Positions 1-12,700 of a DNA stretch of 64,000 bases are shown piece by piece. Source of the DNA: Limonium bicolor (Eukaryota; Streptophyta; Magnoliopsida; Caryophyllales; Plumbaginaceae). How positions within the stretch are numbered: position 1 is the first letter of the stretch; each line of letters begins with the position of its first letter. The notes under the pieces are model-generated. The model saw only the letters and a program-made list of their open reading frames with translations, did not search any database and had not been told where the DNA came from. The translations under genes were made by a program, and so were the position numbers. Location: the NCBI GenBank assembly GCA_023374045.1, contig CM041780.1:92717627-92781626 (forward strand), given 5' to 3'.

Positions 1-3000
1 TTAGGTTAACTCTAGATTGGGAAAAGTGTTATGTTACATGCGTAGTCTTGTCTCGTATATTTTTACACTCTTTTTTTTGTTGAACCTTGTTATCGCATGT
101 ACATTTGTACATCCTACAGTTTGTGATTGCATGTATGATTCTTTGTCATGCATCATACATCTCACTTTAGTATCTCTCTCTCTTTTTTTTTAGGTTTGCG
201 TTTTTTTTCCTTTCTTTCCCAAGTTCAATATGGTATAATCCATATGTAAACCATACTTCCAAATATATCAATCCTTATTATCACATGTATACTCTTAACA
301 TTAGAATTCCATATCCAATGTTTGTAATTCTTTTTCCCTTTATCTTATATCATTTTTTTAAATTATGAAAGTACATGGTTATTAAACCATGTTATATTTT
401 TCCATCATAACATATATTTATTATTATACATGTATTTATGGAACTATTTCTTATATGGTAAGTCTTATAATATGTATTCATTCTTTTTAATGAATACCTC
501 TTATATTATAAATGTTATAATTCTTATAACCTTAAAACCATATTATAAATTCCATTTTAAAATGTCAACATTTTCGAACAGCACCTTATTCTCTTAAGCA
601 TTTACAAAATCCACCACATAATTAATGTAATGTTACATTATGGTTATATAACTTATGTCATGACATTTAAGTCATTAAAACAATTATAACATAGTTGTAA
701 ATTGTTTTAAAAATACCAAACAGCCCTTATATTTTCGGTTTCTATTTTAAACCACCAAACTTCTATAAATCATAAATCAATCCCAACTTATATTTCATTG
801 TTACACTTATATCATATACCTTATATTATACCCTTTAAGCCTCAAGATAATTATAACCTATAGTTTTATTTTTTTAACACCGAATACTATTTTAATTATC
901 TTTCCACCACTTAACTTTCTATATTCACCAAATTCCCCTCTTATAACCTATAGTTTTCTTATATCATCAAGACTATATATTATACATATGTCTTTAAAAC
1001 CTTATATATAATTCCAAAAATCACCAAACTATACCAAAAGGTTTATAAACATTATTCTTAACCTTATATTTTTTCCCCAAATCTCGGTTTTACCACATAT
1101 GTTTACCCATTTGTAACATATATCAAATATCTTATATTATACTTATATAATTCATATAACTCCAAATTTAACCAAATCACTCCTAAAAATTCCTAATACC
1201 TAAGGTTTGTACTAAACTCCATTTAGTACCCTAGTTTTCGGAAATTACATTATAGCCCCATCTCTTATAAATCTTTTACAATTTAATACTATCTTAATAT
1301 AAGGTAGTATTTTAATTTCTAAAATTTTCCAAACTTGGTCAAAGTCTCCTATATAGTCAACTTTGACTTCTAATACCAAATGGGAACCATTTTTTTTTCG
1401 GTAATCACTAATAATAACCTATACTTTTCTATTTTTACAATTTTGACACAAAACTTTATAAAAATGTTATAATTTTATTAAATTCATTTAAAAACCCTAA
1501 ATTCCTTTATATTAAGCTCTCGGCCTAATACTTTGTTAGTAATTACCGTTTGGCCCCAATTTTAATTATAAGCATAATAAAACTAAATAAGCTTATAAAC
1601 TTAAATTAAAATGGCCTAATGACATGGCCTTATTACAACCTTGAACTTGCAAATAAATACACAATAAATGTCTTAAAATATAATACATACTCACGGCCTC
1701 ACTTGTATTTGGTTATTTTCCCACATAATGTCATAATTTGACCATTATGTTAATAATCTCTTAAATGACTAGCTTAATTTATCTTAGTCATTTTTCCATT
1801 TTAGGTCAATATGACCCTTATTTAAGATTTCACTCTCGGCCATATAAATATAAGCTTAGAAATTATAAAAACCATAGATTTAAGGTGTTTTCCTTGATTT
1901 GCCCTTGTATGTACTCGGCCTCTTGTAGGAAAAATCACCACATGATTTAGACATGTTTAATACACAAAAACAAGATATGGTTACACTCCAAGCTTGAGCT
2001 TAACCATAAGGAATAATTAATGTAAGATTTAAGGCAAAAATCACCTTAAAAATGCAAGGAGAGTTCAAGATGGTTTCGGCCTGAATCAAACACACCACAA
2101 GGTGTTTAGATCCACCATATTGACATAGGAAATAGCTAGATCTAACAAGCTCTCTTGTTATTAGGTTTACCTTGGAAAAATGCCCTAAAAGAGGGTATTT
2201 CCTTTGGATCTCGGCCACCCTTGCTCCAAATGGCTAGCCAACTGATTGAACATGTAAATATGAAGATTATGATGTATAAACTCATAAAAATCAGAGGAAG
2301 AAAATCGGATGAAGAGTAGAGAAGCTTAAGGTATGTTTTTACCTTAAAATGATATTTAGAGCAACCTTGGTCTCTAAACTTGTTTCAACTGAAATCAATT
2401 GATGTTATAACCTTAGAACTGAGAATAAGTCATAGGAACTGATTAGTCACGAGATCTAAGCATAGGTGGTGAAGAGATGAAGAAAAGTGCCAAAACAAGC
2501 CTTAAACCATCATTTGGAAGCTTAGAAGTTAGATTTACCTTCTTAGCTCAAGAGCCACGGTTGGGAGAGCTTGGGAGAGTCTGGAAGGAGAGCTTCACCG
2601 GTTGGAATGAAGCTAGGAGAAGAGAAGAAGCTAGGAAGGGATATTATTTGACTGAAAATGTAATTTAGATTAGTTTAATGATTGATTAGTGAAAGATGAC
2701 TCACCTAATGGATAAGAGGGACAAGGATCCGGCTGATGGAGGAAGGAGAGGCTCCTCACACGTTTTTCCAGCTGGTGGAGTCAATAATGGAGCAAAGGTA
2801 GTGTAATAAAAAAATAAAAGGCAAAAGTAAGCCCTTGATTTAAGGAGTTATGTTGGTGCTGTCTATGATGTGTTACAAGTGACAAAATGGAGCCTCTTTG
2901 GCTTGTAATGTCGAACTCACATGGTCTAAGGGGTCAACTTTGACCTCTGACCAATCTTGTCAATATTGACTCCCGCGGGCCCCTTTTAGGGTTTTATTAA

Positions 3001-3446
3001 TATTTAATATTAAATTTGTAAAAATCTGTAAAATTTGGAATTAAATTCCTAATATGATATAATGTGATATAATATCATATTTAAAGGTATTTATAACCTT
3101 TTAGCCCATTAAAAACCAATTTAGAAGACAATTTCACAAAAACGTGCTTTAAGGAGTTTTAGCGCACATTTTGTGTTGCCTGGTGTTTCTGAGCTTAGTT
3201 TTCTTTGAGAATGGTTTTGTTGTGTTCCTTACTTCATTATAATACTTAGGAATCCACTTTGGATCCTATTTGAGGTCATACAATCTTTGTGGTGTCTTAA
3301 AGCACATTTTGGCTTTACCGATCTTAAGCATGTTTTTGCCTTGTTGAGATCTATTAGATTGTTCCCCAATAATATTTAGGTGTTTATTAATCATTTAGAT
3401 CATTAATAGATCATTTAATTAATTTTTAAAGGTTAGGGGTATTTCA
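1..3446 (+). mobile_element. 3' part of a long LTR (gypsy-like, TGTAACACCCC...GGGGTATTTCA family)
   Basis: This AT-rich stretch has no credible coding region. It ends at 3446 in GGGGTATTTCA, the same terminus that closes the LTRs ending at 13779 and (as GAGGTATTTCA) 29338. Its last 350 bases resemble the end of the 9765-13779 LTR: both carry a 'gtgctttaag...' and 'gcacattttgtgtt' block followed by a TTTTCTTTG block. The 5' end lies outside the window, so I cannot test for a target-site duplication; the five bases after the end are TTGGT. Several 'ctcggcc' motifs recur through it. It is most likely the right end of a solo LTR or the 3' LTR of an element to the left. Assignment to Ty3/gypsy is inference from terminal sequence and length. 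Confidence 0.6.
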
Positions 3447-4276
3447 TTGGTACCTACTCAGTCTATGTTAGTTCCCAGTCAAGATAGGGACCGCGTAAGT
3501 AAATGACTCCTTCTCAGTTTAGCCATTAGGACTGGGGCTATGTCCTGGTGTCCATATCTTGGGGGGATGTCACCCTGTGCAGTGCGAGTCCTTAGTGCTC
3601 AAAACTCTTTTTCAGTTGAGTTTTCTATGGGATCAATCTTTATCCTCATGTCTTATTTATTGATTATAATCCATGAACCTAAAAATAAAACCAGTGGGCC
3701 ATATGCCCTAATTAGCTGAAGGCCTAGTGACCTTATTTTCCTCTATCTAGGTGGTTACTGTAGATCTCTTTGGTCCAAAATTAGTATATCGGTTTATTCT
3801 ATACTTATGCTTGATCGAGTCACTAACATTGGTGTCATAAAATTTGATATTGTTATGTTACACATTAATGGACCCCTCCATCAAATACTACCAAGCTGGC
3901 TTGCCCTAAGGATTATGTAGTCTCTTACTAAGTAATTCTCCTATGATAATAATAATAATATATTGTGACTTCAAAAAAAGAAAGTATATTGATGCATGGT
4001 TATATAGGTGGCCTAATTATTCAACTTTATAACGAATTATTATTGAACATTATTACACAGACATAAATGTAAAATTTTATAAGAGTAAATGTATTATCTT
4101 TAGACTAATCAACCAAAGGTCTGCAATCAACTTCAAAAAATAATTTTCTTAACCCAAGCTAATTGTAGATACCAAGACCTTGACCTAAATCATAAAAAAA
4201 ACATAATTTTTTTAAAATGCACCATAGATTACAAGTTAACAACTCACCTCGAACATAATACCTTGTGAAACCATGA
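3447..4276. other. Intergenic, no gene recognised
   Basis: Unique-looking flank between the long LTR and the first hAT MITE. All frames are broken by stops and I see no recognisable protein, RNA gene or element terminus. A short (ATA)n-like run lies near 3945-3960. Confidence 0.4.
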
Positions 4277-4284
4277 CCCTTATC

Positions 4285-4838
4285 TAGAGCTGATCATAAT
4301 GTGTCCGGCCGGCAGCCGGTCCGACCCGGCCCGTAAAAAAGCCCAACGAGCCCGAACCCGATAGGGCTTCCGGGCGGGCCGGACATAAATTAGGCCCGAA
4401 TGAAAAACCGGGCCGCGGCCGCGGCACATTTTTTGAGCCCGTGGGCAAGCCCGGCCCGGCCCGATTTTATATTATTTATTATTATATTAAAAATGTTAAT
4501 ATATACATATTTAATTTTTATATAATATATACAAAAATTTATATAATATATAAATTTTAAAAATTTATATATATAATATATTAATTTTAAATAAGTTATA
4601 TATATAATATAAATCTATATTAAAATATATTAATTTAAAATTTTTTTATTAATTTATATTAAAAAAACCGGGCCGGACGGGCCGGGCTTCGGCAAAGTCT
4701 GGAAAAAACCGGGCCTAGCCCGGCCCGCCCGAGCATATAAAAAAACCGGGCTTGGTTTTTGAAAATAGGCCCGACGGGCCTAAAATTTTCCTCTGGCCCG
4801 GCCCGAACCCGACCCGCTCGCCCGAATGATCACCTCTA
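4285..4838. mobile_element. Non-autonomous hAT MITE, 554 bp
   Basis: The element is flanked by a perfect 8-bp direct repeat, CCCTTATC (4277-4284 and 4839-4846). Its ends are inverted: TAGAGCTGATCAT on the left and ATGATCACCTCTA on the right, 12 of 13 positions paired. Eight-base duplications with TIRs of the form T/CAGNG are the hallmark of hAT transposons. Inside, GC-rich arrays of CCGGGC/GGCCCG words flank a core of nearly pure AT (about 4465-4660). There is no ORF, so it would depend on a transposase elsewhere. The strand is arbitrary. Confidence 0.85.
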
Positions 4839-4972
4839 CCCTTATCATAATTCACTTTCAAAATACATTCACATGTAAAGACTGCCTCTCAATAGTGTTG
4901 ACAATTCTCTTGCTCTCCTTCAAAGTTGGACCCGTTCGCTCACCGCGAGAGAAAATGAGCACGGCGTCCAAG

Positions 4973-5486
4973 TAGAGGTGGCAATGGGTCGGGTTTGGGT
5001 CGGGTGAAGTTTCACCTGCACCCGTCACCCGTTTTCACCCGCTCCACCCGAACTCGACCCGTCACCCGTTAAGGTTCACCCGAACCCAAACCCGACCCGA
5101 ACCCGTGGGTGAAATGGGTGAGGCGGGTGATAAACGGGTGAGATCTTTGTTGTATGTTTTTGTAATTTTTAAAAAATATTAGAGGTTGATTGTAAATTTA
5201 TATAAAAATTTAGCGAGTTTGACTATAATTTTTAATAAAATTCGAGGGTATTAACATAATTTTTGAAAATTATTTGGGTAAAACTGTAAATGGGTGATGA
5301 GTCGGGTGAGAATCGGGTGATGGGTTGGGTGATGGGTGAAAAAATCTCACCCATCACCCGACCCGACCCATCACCCGTTTTCACCCGTTTATTTCGGGTT
5401 TTCACCCGTTTATTTCGAGTTTTCACCCATTTATATGGGTCAGGTGGACGGGTGAATCGGGTACCCGATGGGTATTGCCACCCCTG
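4973..5486. mobile_element. Non-autonomous hAT MITE, 514 bp
   Basis: A perfect 8-bp target duplication, CGTCCAAG, lies at 4965-4972 and 5487-5494. The ends are TAGAGGTGGCAAT and, reversed, CAGGGGTGGCAAT, so the TIR is 11 of 13. The interior is built from GGGTGA/TCACCC and GGGTCGGG words on both strands, with an AT-rich centre, the same architecture as the MITE at 4285 but with different words. Open frames across it (for example 5232-5564) are by-products of this low-complexity sequence. It sits 126 bp from the other hAT MITE, counting from its duplication. Confidence 0.87.
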
Positions 5487-5494
5487 CGTCCAAG

Positions 5495-6573
5495 AACAAG
5501 AATGTATATGTGTTATATTGTTATTGGTTTTTCTTTCTGTTGGGTCCCATTTTCTCTCACACACAAGTAGCTTTATGGAATCGCAGGTTTACCTGCGTTT
5601 GAAACTCTAGAGCATTAATGCTCTGATAGAACGAACCCAAAAGCTTAATCTTGAATCAATCTCAAATGTGATATTGTCTGACTTTTTATGAACGTCATTA
5701 ACTTTATCATTCCTTCTCAACCAAATCGCTAGTAAGGATCTATGCAAAACATAAAGTCACCAACCAACACACTTTTTATTATAACATAAATTCGGGAATC
5801 ACTTCACATCAACAACAAACTTAACAACATAAGACACTTGCTTCACAATCTTCACATTTCTATAAGGCAGAACCATGGTCACTGTGATATCATGCAACTA
5901 ACATCACCTTACACAATCTCCACAAACTTTGGCGGACAAACTTAAGATTGAACTCTTTATTTCAATACAATATTTAATTTAACTAATCAAAAGTTCTAAA
6001 AGTACTAGTATATCTTTCATTGACTCAATAAAAAAGCACTCGTTCAATTAAAGAAAAAACTAGTTTGGCTAATCCGAAATAATCATTTTCCAAATAATAG
6101 CCTTTTTAGCTTCCTTTTCCGTAAAATACTTATGTATTAGTTATTGATTTTCAATTGATTTTTTAAAATGTTGAAAGAAAAAAACAGAGATATGTAGAAC
6201 TACTTAGTTTGTGAATTTAAAGGATATGGATATAAGTTAAAATATGATCTCTCTCAAAGAAAGAATCTAAACGGAACGATTTAAAATTTGTCAGTTGGTA
6301 TCTTTTTCTCATCTAGTCTAATCCTTTTAAAAAATTATTTATTAGAAAATACTATAGGCAATTTAGATAATTTAATTTTTGAGATCTACATCAACAGCTA
6401 GCGATCATACGGGACGTCCGTTCCATACTCAGTGCAGCCATATGCCAGCTGGAAAAGAAAATAACATGTCAGCACCTTTTAAGCATTGTAATTATTAGAT
6501 TGAGGAAGCGCCGTAACAAACCAACCGTGGTTGATTTCCTCAATAAAAAAACAAAACCACATTTGATTGTCAT
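5495..6573. other. Intergenic, no gene recognised
   Basis: This AT-rich stretch follows the second hAT MITE. It reads on from the sequence before that MITE once one CGTCCAAG copy is removed. I see no ORF with family resemblance and no clear element ends. Confidence 0.4.
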
Positions 6574-7561
6574 AAATGATTGTAACTTTTAAACTATAAG
6601 TCCAAAATAAAAATATTTGCACCATTGTTATCTAAATTCAAGCTCTTTAAAACAAGACCAATCATGAATATGTTTGATAATTTTAAAAATTTATGTTAGT
6701 TACATGTACATATCAACATATATCAACGACACTTATGATTCACCACATACAGTTTAAAATACACCATATAACATTAATAATACACCACAAAACAATAATG
6801 ATTCAATATTTGTTTCAAAGTTTGTTATCTAATCCACCACTTATTAGTTAATGAATCATAATACCAATTTCAATGAATCATAATATCAAATTTAATGAAT
6901 CATACCATAATTTTAGTGTATCATCAGTAACATATAAAAATAAAAATTTTAACAAGAATACAACACAAAACAATATTTGGTATGTAAGAAAAATACATGA
7001 ATCACCATTAAGGTTCAAAATACATTACAATACAAAATAATACACTAAAAACAATAATGATTTTTTATCGGTTCCGGAGTTTGATATTTAATTCATCACT
7101 TATTAGTTAATGAATCATAATATCAATTTTAATGAATCATATCTTCATTTAGTGTATCATCACAAATATATATATATAAAAAAATACACAATAATACAAC
7201 ACAAAACAATATTTGGTATGTATGAAAAATACATGATTCATCATATAAGGTTTAACAACATACAACAATAATAATACACTACAAAACGATAATGATTTTT
7301 TATCAGTTCTGAAATTTGTAATCTAATTCACCACTTATTAGTTAATGAATGATAATATCAATTTTAATGAATCATAATATTAAAATTAATGAATCATATT
7401 ATCATTTTAGTGTATCATCATACACATATAAAAATAGTTTTTTTTTCAAAGTTATCAAAACATATACATAACTGGTCTTGTTTTGAAGAGCTTGAATTTA
7501 GATGAACAGTGGTATAATTTTTTTTCATTTTGGGCTTATATATTAAAAGTTACAAGCATTT
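6574..7561. mobile_element. MITE-like element with inverted repeats of about 110 bp
   Basis: The first about 110 bases (from AAATGATTGTAACTTTT) are the reverse complement, with few differences, of the last about 110 bases (ending AAAAGTTACAAGCATTT). Both arms include the block TCTAAATTCAAGCTCTT and a 'caagacca' block. Between the arms are about three degenerate copies of a roughly 240-bp unit containing 'cacttattagttaatgaatc', 'attttagtgtatcatc' and 'caatatttggtatgta'. No ORF is present. I could not settle a target-site duplication, so the superfamily is open (long TIRs would suit a MULE- or Harbinger-derived MITE). Confidence 0.65.
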
Positions 7562-8529
7562 AAAGTTAATATAGTAAAAAGACAGTCCAGTCAGCAAAAT
7601 AATCCAGTCAACTGCTGACTGGGACTGCCAAATCAGTGTCTCGCTCCTACCTTACACACGGACCCGCTGCACACTCGAATTTTACATCAAATACTAGAAA
7701 ATCTACTTTTTGAGATTTGAGTTAAACATTTTTGGAAAATTTCACATGATGCACAAAGATTTTCAATACTAATATTTAACAATGTATATATTAACACTGA
7801 ATAAGATATCAATCTTTGAGGTTCTTTGGACAGTTCATAGCTTTTCAACCATTACTTTAAGGTTAAAGGGTTCGAGATAAAAGACTCAAAGCTTACGAGT
7901 TAAGGTGTATGGAATATTATTAAGTGTTTGGGACTTAAAGTTTAAGATTTATATTTTAGAATTTTATGAATATATAATTATAATATCAAACAATAGTTTA
8001 GAGATTGGATACATGGTTTAGGATTTAGGTGTTATAGTTTTGAGGTTTAAGGATTTAGTTAGTGACACAAAAAGGGAATTATATTACATTTGCATATTGG
8101 GAAATATAGCAAATCTTGGTGACATTAACAGATTATTTTTCATATACATTTGTTTGGTTGTTAACTCCTTTTAAGTAACTATCAACAAAACAACTTTTAT
8201 TTGAATGAAAAATCAAACTTAAATACTAGTACGTAGCAATAATAGAACCAATAAATTAAAGTTCATCTGCCATAAAACATGTTATACGTGATCTAAACCG
8301 CCCATTTTTACACGATACAATCTTTATCAACCATTATAGACAAACAGCTTCACTTCAAAAGCAACGTTGTTGAAGGGAGAGAGCCAAGAACAAATATCCA
8401 TGACTATTTCAAAAACGGCAGGTCTTAATTACATCCGAATGTAGCTATCCTGGCAAGTAAAAAAATGTATTTTTTTAAAAGTAAAACTGACATTGCTAAG
8501 GGTTATAATGCACAAAACGTAAAAGAAAC
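7562..8529. other. Intergenic, no gene recognised
   Basis: AT-rich sequence with short ORFs only. A run of 'aggatttaggtgttatagttttgaggtttaaggatt' style words near 7930-8060 is low-complexity. I see no recognisable gene or element boundary. Confidence 0.35.
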
Positions 8530-8850
8530 ATTGTACAATGTATGACCTGTACAAATGTTCATTAAAACATGTACATCCTCACTTAAAAACATGTATATCA
8601 TCGCATTAAAAATATACAGATGGTCACATAAACTTGTACGAATCATTAAACATGTACATCCTTAGATTAAAACTTGTACATATAAGTGAGAAAACTTGTA
8701 CAGATGATCATACAAATATGTACAGATGTTCATTAAAGCATATACATTCTGATAATTGAACATGTACATTTGAACATTTGAACATGTACATGGTCACATT
8801 AAAATATGTACATTCTCACATTAAAATATGTACATCATCACATTAAAGTA
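8530..8850. repeat. Degenerate tandem repeat built on CATGTACAT
   Basis: The motif ACATGTACAT or a close variant (ATATGTACA, CTTGTACA) recurs about every 20-40 bases, usually followed by a 'cacattaaaa' spacer, for about 320 bases. The unit is poorly conserved, so copy number is roughly ten to twelve. No coding potential. Confidence 0.55.
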
Positions 8851-8859
8851 TAGAACGAC

Positions 8860-9080
8860 TTCCAAATAGATTACCCTAACCCCACACACTCTAAAACCCA
8901 TCACAGAAAAGCTAAAAAGCATCAAAGGCATTTTTAGGGTTTGTAGTGACGGGTTTAGGCTCTAAACCCGCTACCTCAAACCCTAAAAACTGTCGAGTTA
9001 GTTGCTATAATATAAAGTACAAAACAAATTCTAAATAGATTATTCTACCCCAAAAAAACCCTAAAACCCATCCTAGGAAA
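8860..9080 (-). repeat. Hairpin-bearing repeat unit, inverted relative to the 30-32 kb array
   Basis: This segment matches, in reverse orientation, the roughly 165-bp sub-unit seen twice at 31060-31400. The block 'aactgtcgagttag' followed by 'ataatataaagtac' here corresponds to 'ttgactcgacagtttt' preceded by 'caatttataatgtcg' there. It contains a nested palindrome at 8931-8989: outer arms TTTTTAGGGTTTG and CAAACCCTAAAAA, inner arms CGGGTTTAG and CTAAACCCG. The TTTAGGG-like words resemble the plant telomere motif but are arranged as a hairpin, not a tandem run. No coding potential. Confidence 0.6.
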
Positions 9081-9095
9081 GTTAAAAACGTTGAA

Positions 9096-9308
9096 TTCAC
9101 CACTTATTACTTAATGAATCATAATATCAATTTTAATGAATCATAATACAAAATTAATGAATCATATTATCATTTTAGTGTATCAAAAAATATTTTTTTA
9201 AAAAGTTATCAAAACATATATTGTTTTGAAGAACTTGAATTTAGCTGAACAATTATATAATTTTTTATCATTTTAGACTTATATATTAAAAGTTATAACA
9301 ATTTAAAG
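9096..9308. mobile_element. Truncated copy of the 6574-7561 MITE
   Basis: This is the last internal unit plus right inverted-repeat arm of the element at 6574-7561. Shared blocks are 'caccacttatta', 'tcaattttaatgaatcat', 'attttagtgtatca', 'gttatcaaaacatat' and 'acttatatattaaaagtta'. The left arm and the first internal units are missing. It abuts the hairpin repeat at 8860-9080. Confidence 0.65.
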
Positions 9309-9764
9309 TTATTGTTATTATGATATAGATGAAGAAAAAGAAACAAAATTCTTTACACACAAAAAAGTAAAAATGAAAATAAAAGCATTCACCCCTTCGA
9401 TCCCCTCCCATATTTTTTTGTTTAATTTGACTAAAATACCCTCAACCGTAGCCATCCTAGCTACAGTCATGAGTCATCGTAAGAATTTACCTTTCAAAAA
9501 ATATATATCCAAGATCTTTGGGGAAAAACAAAGAAGCCGAGGACAGCAGACCATATGTTAAGGATTCCCACATATTCAAGCGGAATATAGATATTGTTAT
9601 GTACTATTAAAAGTCCTTAAACATTTTGGACTAAATTATAACCATCGAATCAGAGAAACTATTAATGAAAGATACAGATTAAAGTTGGTACTAATTTTAT
9701 GATTTTTAGAAAATAAAAATAAGTCTAGTATATATTTTGTGGGATTACAGTTTTGAATACCAAC
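9309..9764. other. Intergenic, no gene recognised
   Basis: Unique flank before the 4-kb solo LTR. The 62-codon frame at 9373-9561 has no recognisable domain. The last five bases, CCAAC (9760-9764), are the left target duplication of that LTR. Confidence 0.35.
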
Positions 9765-12700
9765 TGTAACACCCCTACTAATAACTTAACGATAAAATGA
9801 AACTGCGGTGGAAAAACATATAACATAACGAACACTAAACGGGTAGGTGTTACACGCCGTTAGCCACCCACGTGGCTAACAAGGCAGAATACATACAAAT
9901 GTATCGGTCTGATGCACAGACTCCCAAGCATAATACTAAAACCATATATACAACGACAATACCGAGTACCAATATTTACATCCATAATCGAACTGCTGTC
10001 AGACCATAATAAACCACCACGGGAGCACAGGCGCTTCCCGGGTTCAACATCCAAGAACTATCAAAAGTATTTCATAAACCTAGGATCTAGAGCCACTCCG
10101 CCTCCTCAATCTTCATCCTGCAATATAGAAAAATATGGTGCCCCAAAGGGGCTCAGCAACACATGGCTGGTATGGCTAACGTGCAGCCCATCGACTACCG
10201 GGATACACGCAACCAATTGTCATGATAACATGGCATTGATTTTAACATACAACATATATGAGCATAGCAATAGCAACATAACACACAACAAGGATGTCTC
10301 GCTTTAGGAGAACAACCCAACATAAGTTAGCCAACTTGGAGAGCCTAAAGAATGATATCAAACTCATGTCAAGCCCGTTACATAACTCGTTACCGTCCTG
10401 TTGAATGAACGAATAACTTAACCCAAAGATGTGTCGGATATAGTGATCCAAGCACACCGTACATAATTTTCCCCCTAGTCTGATCAATAGTCAGGTAGGT
10501 AAGCTTTGGCTAAGCTTGTGGGTGATTGTAATCCAAGAAGGAAAAACAACCATAACATAGAGAGAGGCAAATCTGATTCAGATATCAACTCCCGTACATA
10601 CACGCGTGACCGGAACGACCGGATTCCTCACTCCCCGGTTAACCACTTGTTAGAAGTCCCATTGATGGAACTTGACTCATTCAATCACAAGCAAAGGTTT
10701 AGGTCCAGTTAGACACACAAGGGAGATGAGATATAATTTAGTAACACAAACCACAACTAGTTCAAGCATAGCCGTAGTTAGAACATTCCTTGGGTCGGAA
10801 CGTTATCCGAGTACCGCTCTCTTACGTGACCTAGTTGGTTATCTAATGGGTTAGTACGTATTCGAGGTTAACGGTACCGGTGCACACACGTCACATTATT
10901 AACAAATGACTGTAAACTCGTTTCATGATTTAAGTCTTACAAAGTCATAAACATACAGAAAAACAAACAACACACAAGCCGGTGTAAACCGGTAGGCAAC
11001 AGACTGCAAGAAAACCATACCTTGGTCCCTGCTTCGATTGTTTTCCACCGTTGGAGAATCCTATACACATTTAGTAACGTCGGTTAATTTAACGTGCTAG
11101 ACCTTTATTAACTTGTTACTTCACATGTCTAGTTTATTTTACTTCCACATTTTGTTGTAACTTTTCACCCTTTTTAATTGTCATTATAACCCACCTAACA
11201 TGTCTTAAACAACCTTATAACATCATTACCAACCAATCACCATCATTAGACATCATTTTCTAACCTTAAACAAAGATTTTTAAGTGGTCCGGACTTGGTC
11301 CTTATCTAAGGTTCCGAACCTATTCATTGTAATACTCTCGGGTGGTTTTTGTATGGTGGTCCGGGACTTCATACTGGTCTTAAGTCCCGGACCAATATAA
11401 GCTAGGAATCCTCGGGGGTAAATCAGGGGGTGGTCCGGGTCTTAGTACTGAACCTAAGTCCCGGACCAGAGTAACATATGTATTCTCGGCTAGTTTTTAT
11501 GCATGGTCCGGGACATCATCCTAGACCTAGGTCCCAGACCACTGCAACAGAACCTTAAATTTGACATTTTCAAGTCTTGTTTCATCTATTCTCTTCATCC
11601 ATTAGTTACCCAAGCTTCCCATATGATCTTAGGTATATTCTAATGCTAAAATAACACTTCAAACTTGTTTAATTCCTTATCCAACTCGTTACTCAATTTC
11701 TTACAAAATTCACCAACACTTGTGATATTTTTCTTTAAGTTCCTAAATGGTAGTTTTATGCCTACAACACCAACTAACCAAAATGTTACCTTATTTACAC
11801 TACCTCTACTCCTAAAGCATTATTCTTACCCAGCACCTCTATCTCACCAGCTATTTCTACCCTTCCTCCAATACACACTTATACTCTCACAAACACAATT
11901 CTTTTCTTGTTCAACAATTGTCTCTAGACTTAACTACTTTCCACCATGACTTTGATGTATCATCATCACCTAATGAACATTAAATTCTCAAAGTCAATGC
12001 TTATACCTTTTTAACACCTAGTACACCTTAATTCCCTTTCTTTCACCAGTTTAAGTCTTACAATTCCTAGTGCAACCTAGGTCTCTAAACATCATTTAAA
12101 CACCTAAACTTTCTTGTTTTCTACTCAAATTTTGACATAGCTTTGTTAGTATTTCCTTACACCCAAAACTCAAGGTTTATCACCTTCAAACACTCAAGAA
12201 CATTTATCCACACAAAAATGTTCTTTACACACAACTAAGCCTTAAACTACACTACATCATAATATAGTGTATAATTTAAATTGCTTGGCACTTAGGCCCT
12301 TAAATTGTATAAACCATAAACACTGAATTTCCCACATTATATTTGCCTTTGACCTGCAAATACATACAACAACACATATGCCTTTAATAACCGCTTTGAG
12401 GATAGTTTTCTAGCTCATTTGCCATTGGCTCCTTAGGTAGTTTAATAAGCATTTAAAGCTCAATTTTCCTAAAGCACATTAGGTTAGTTTGTTTACCTCT
12501 TTTCCTTACAACTTCTTTCTTGTTTCCTTGGATTGAAGATTAGCAAAGAACTTGATCACTTGTCAACCTTCTATCCATGCACAAGTAGAGATAATGAGCA
12601 TTAAGCTTCATGCTTAAACTCATTAATAAACCTTAGGTCATATAATGTCTCAAAACACAAAAATGAATGTTTTACCTTAGAATTGAATGAGAATTGGATT

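Noticed and set aside
5232..5610. Open frames on both strands at 5.2-5.6 kb
   Set aside because: They run through the GGGTGA words of a hAT MITE and across its edge; no protein family.
8931..8989. Interstitial telomere
   Set aside because: TTTAGGG-like words occur only as inverted arms, not as a tandem array, so it is a hairpin repeat.
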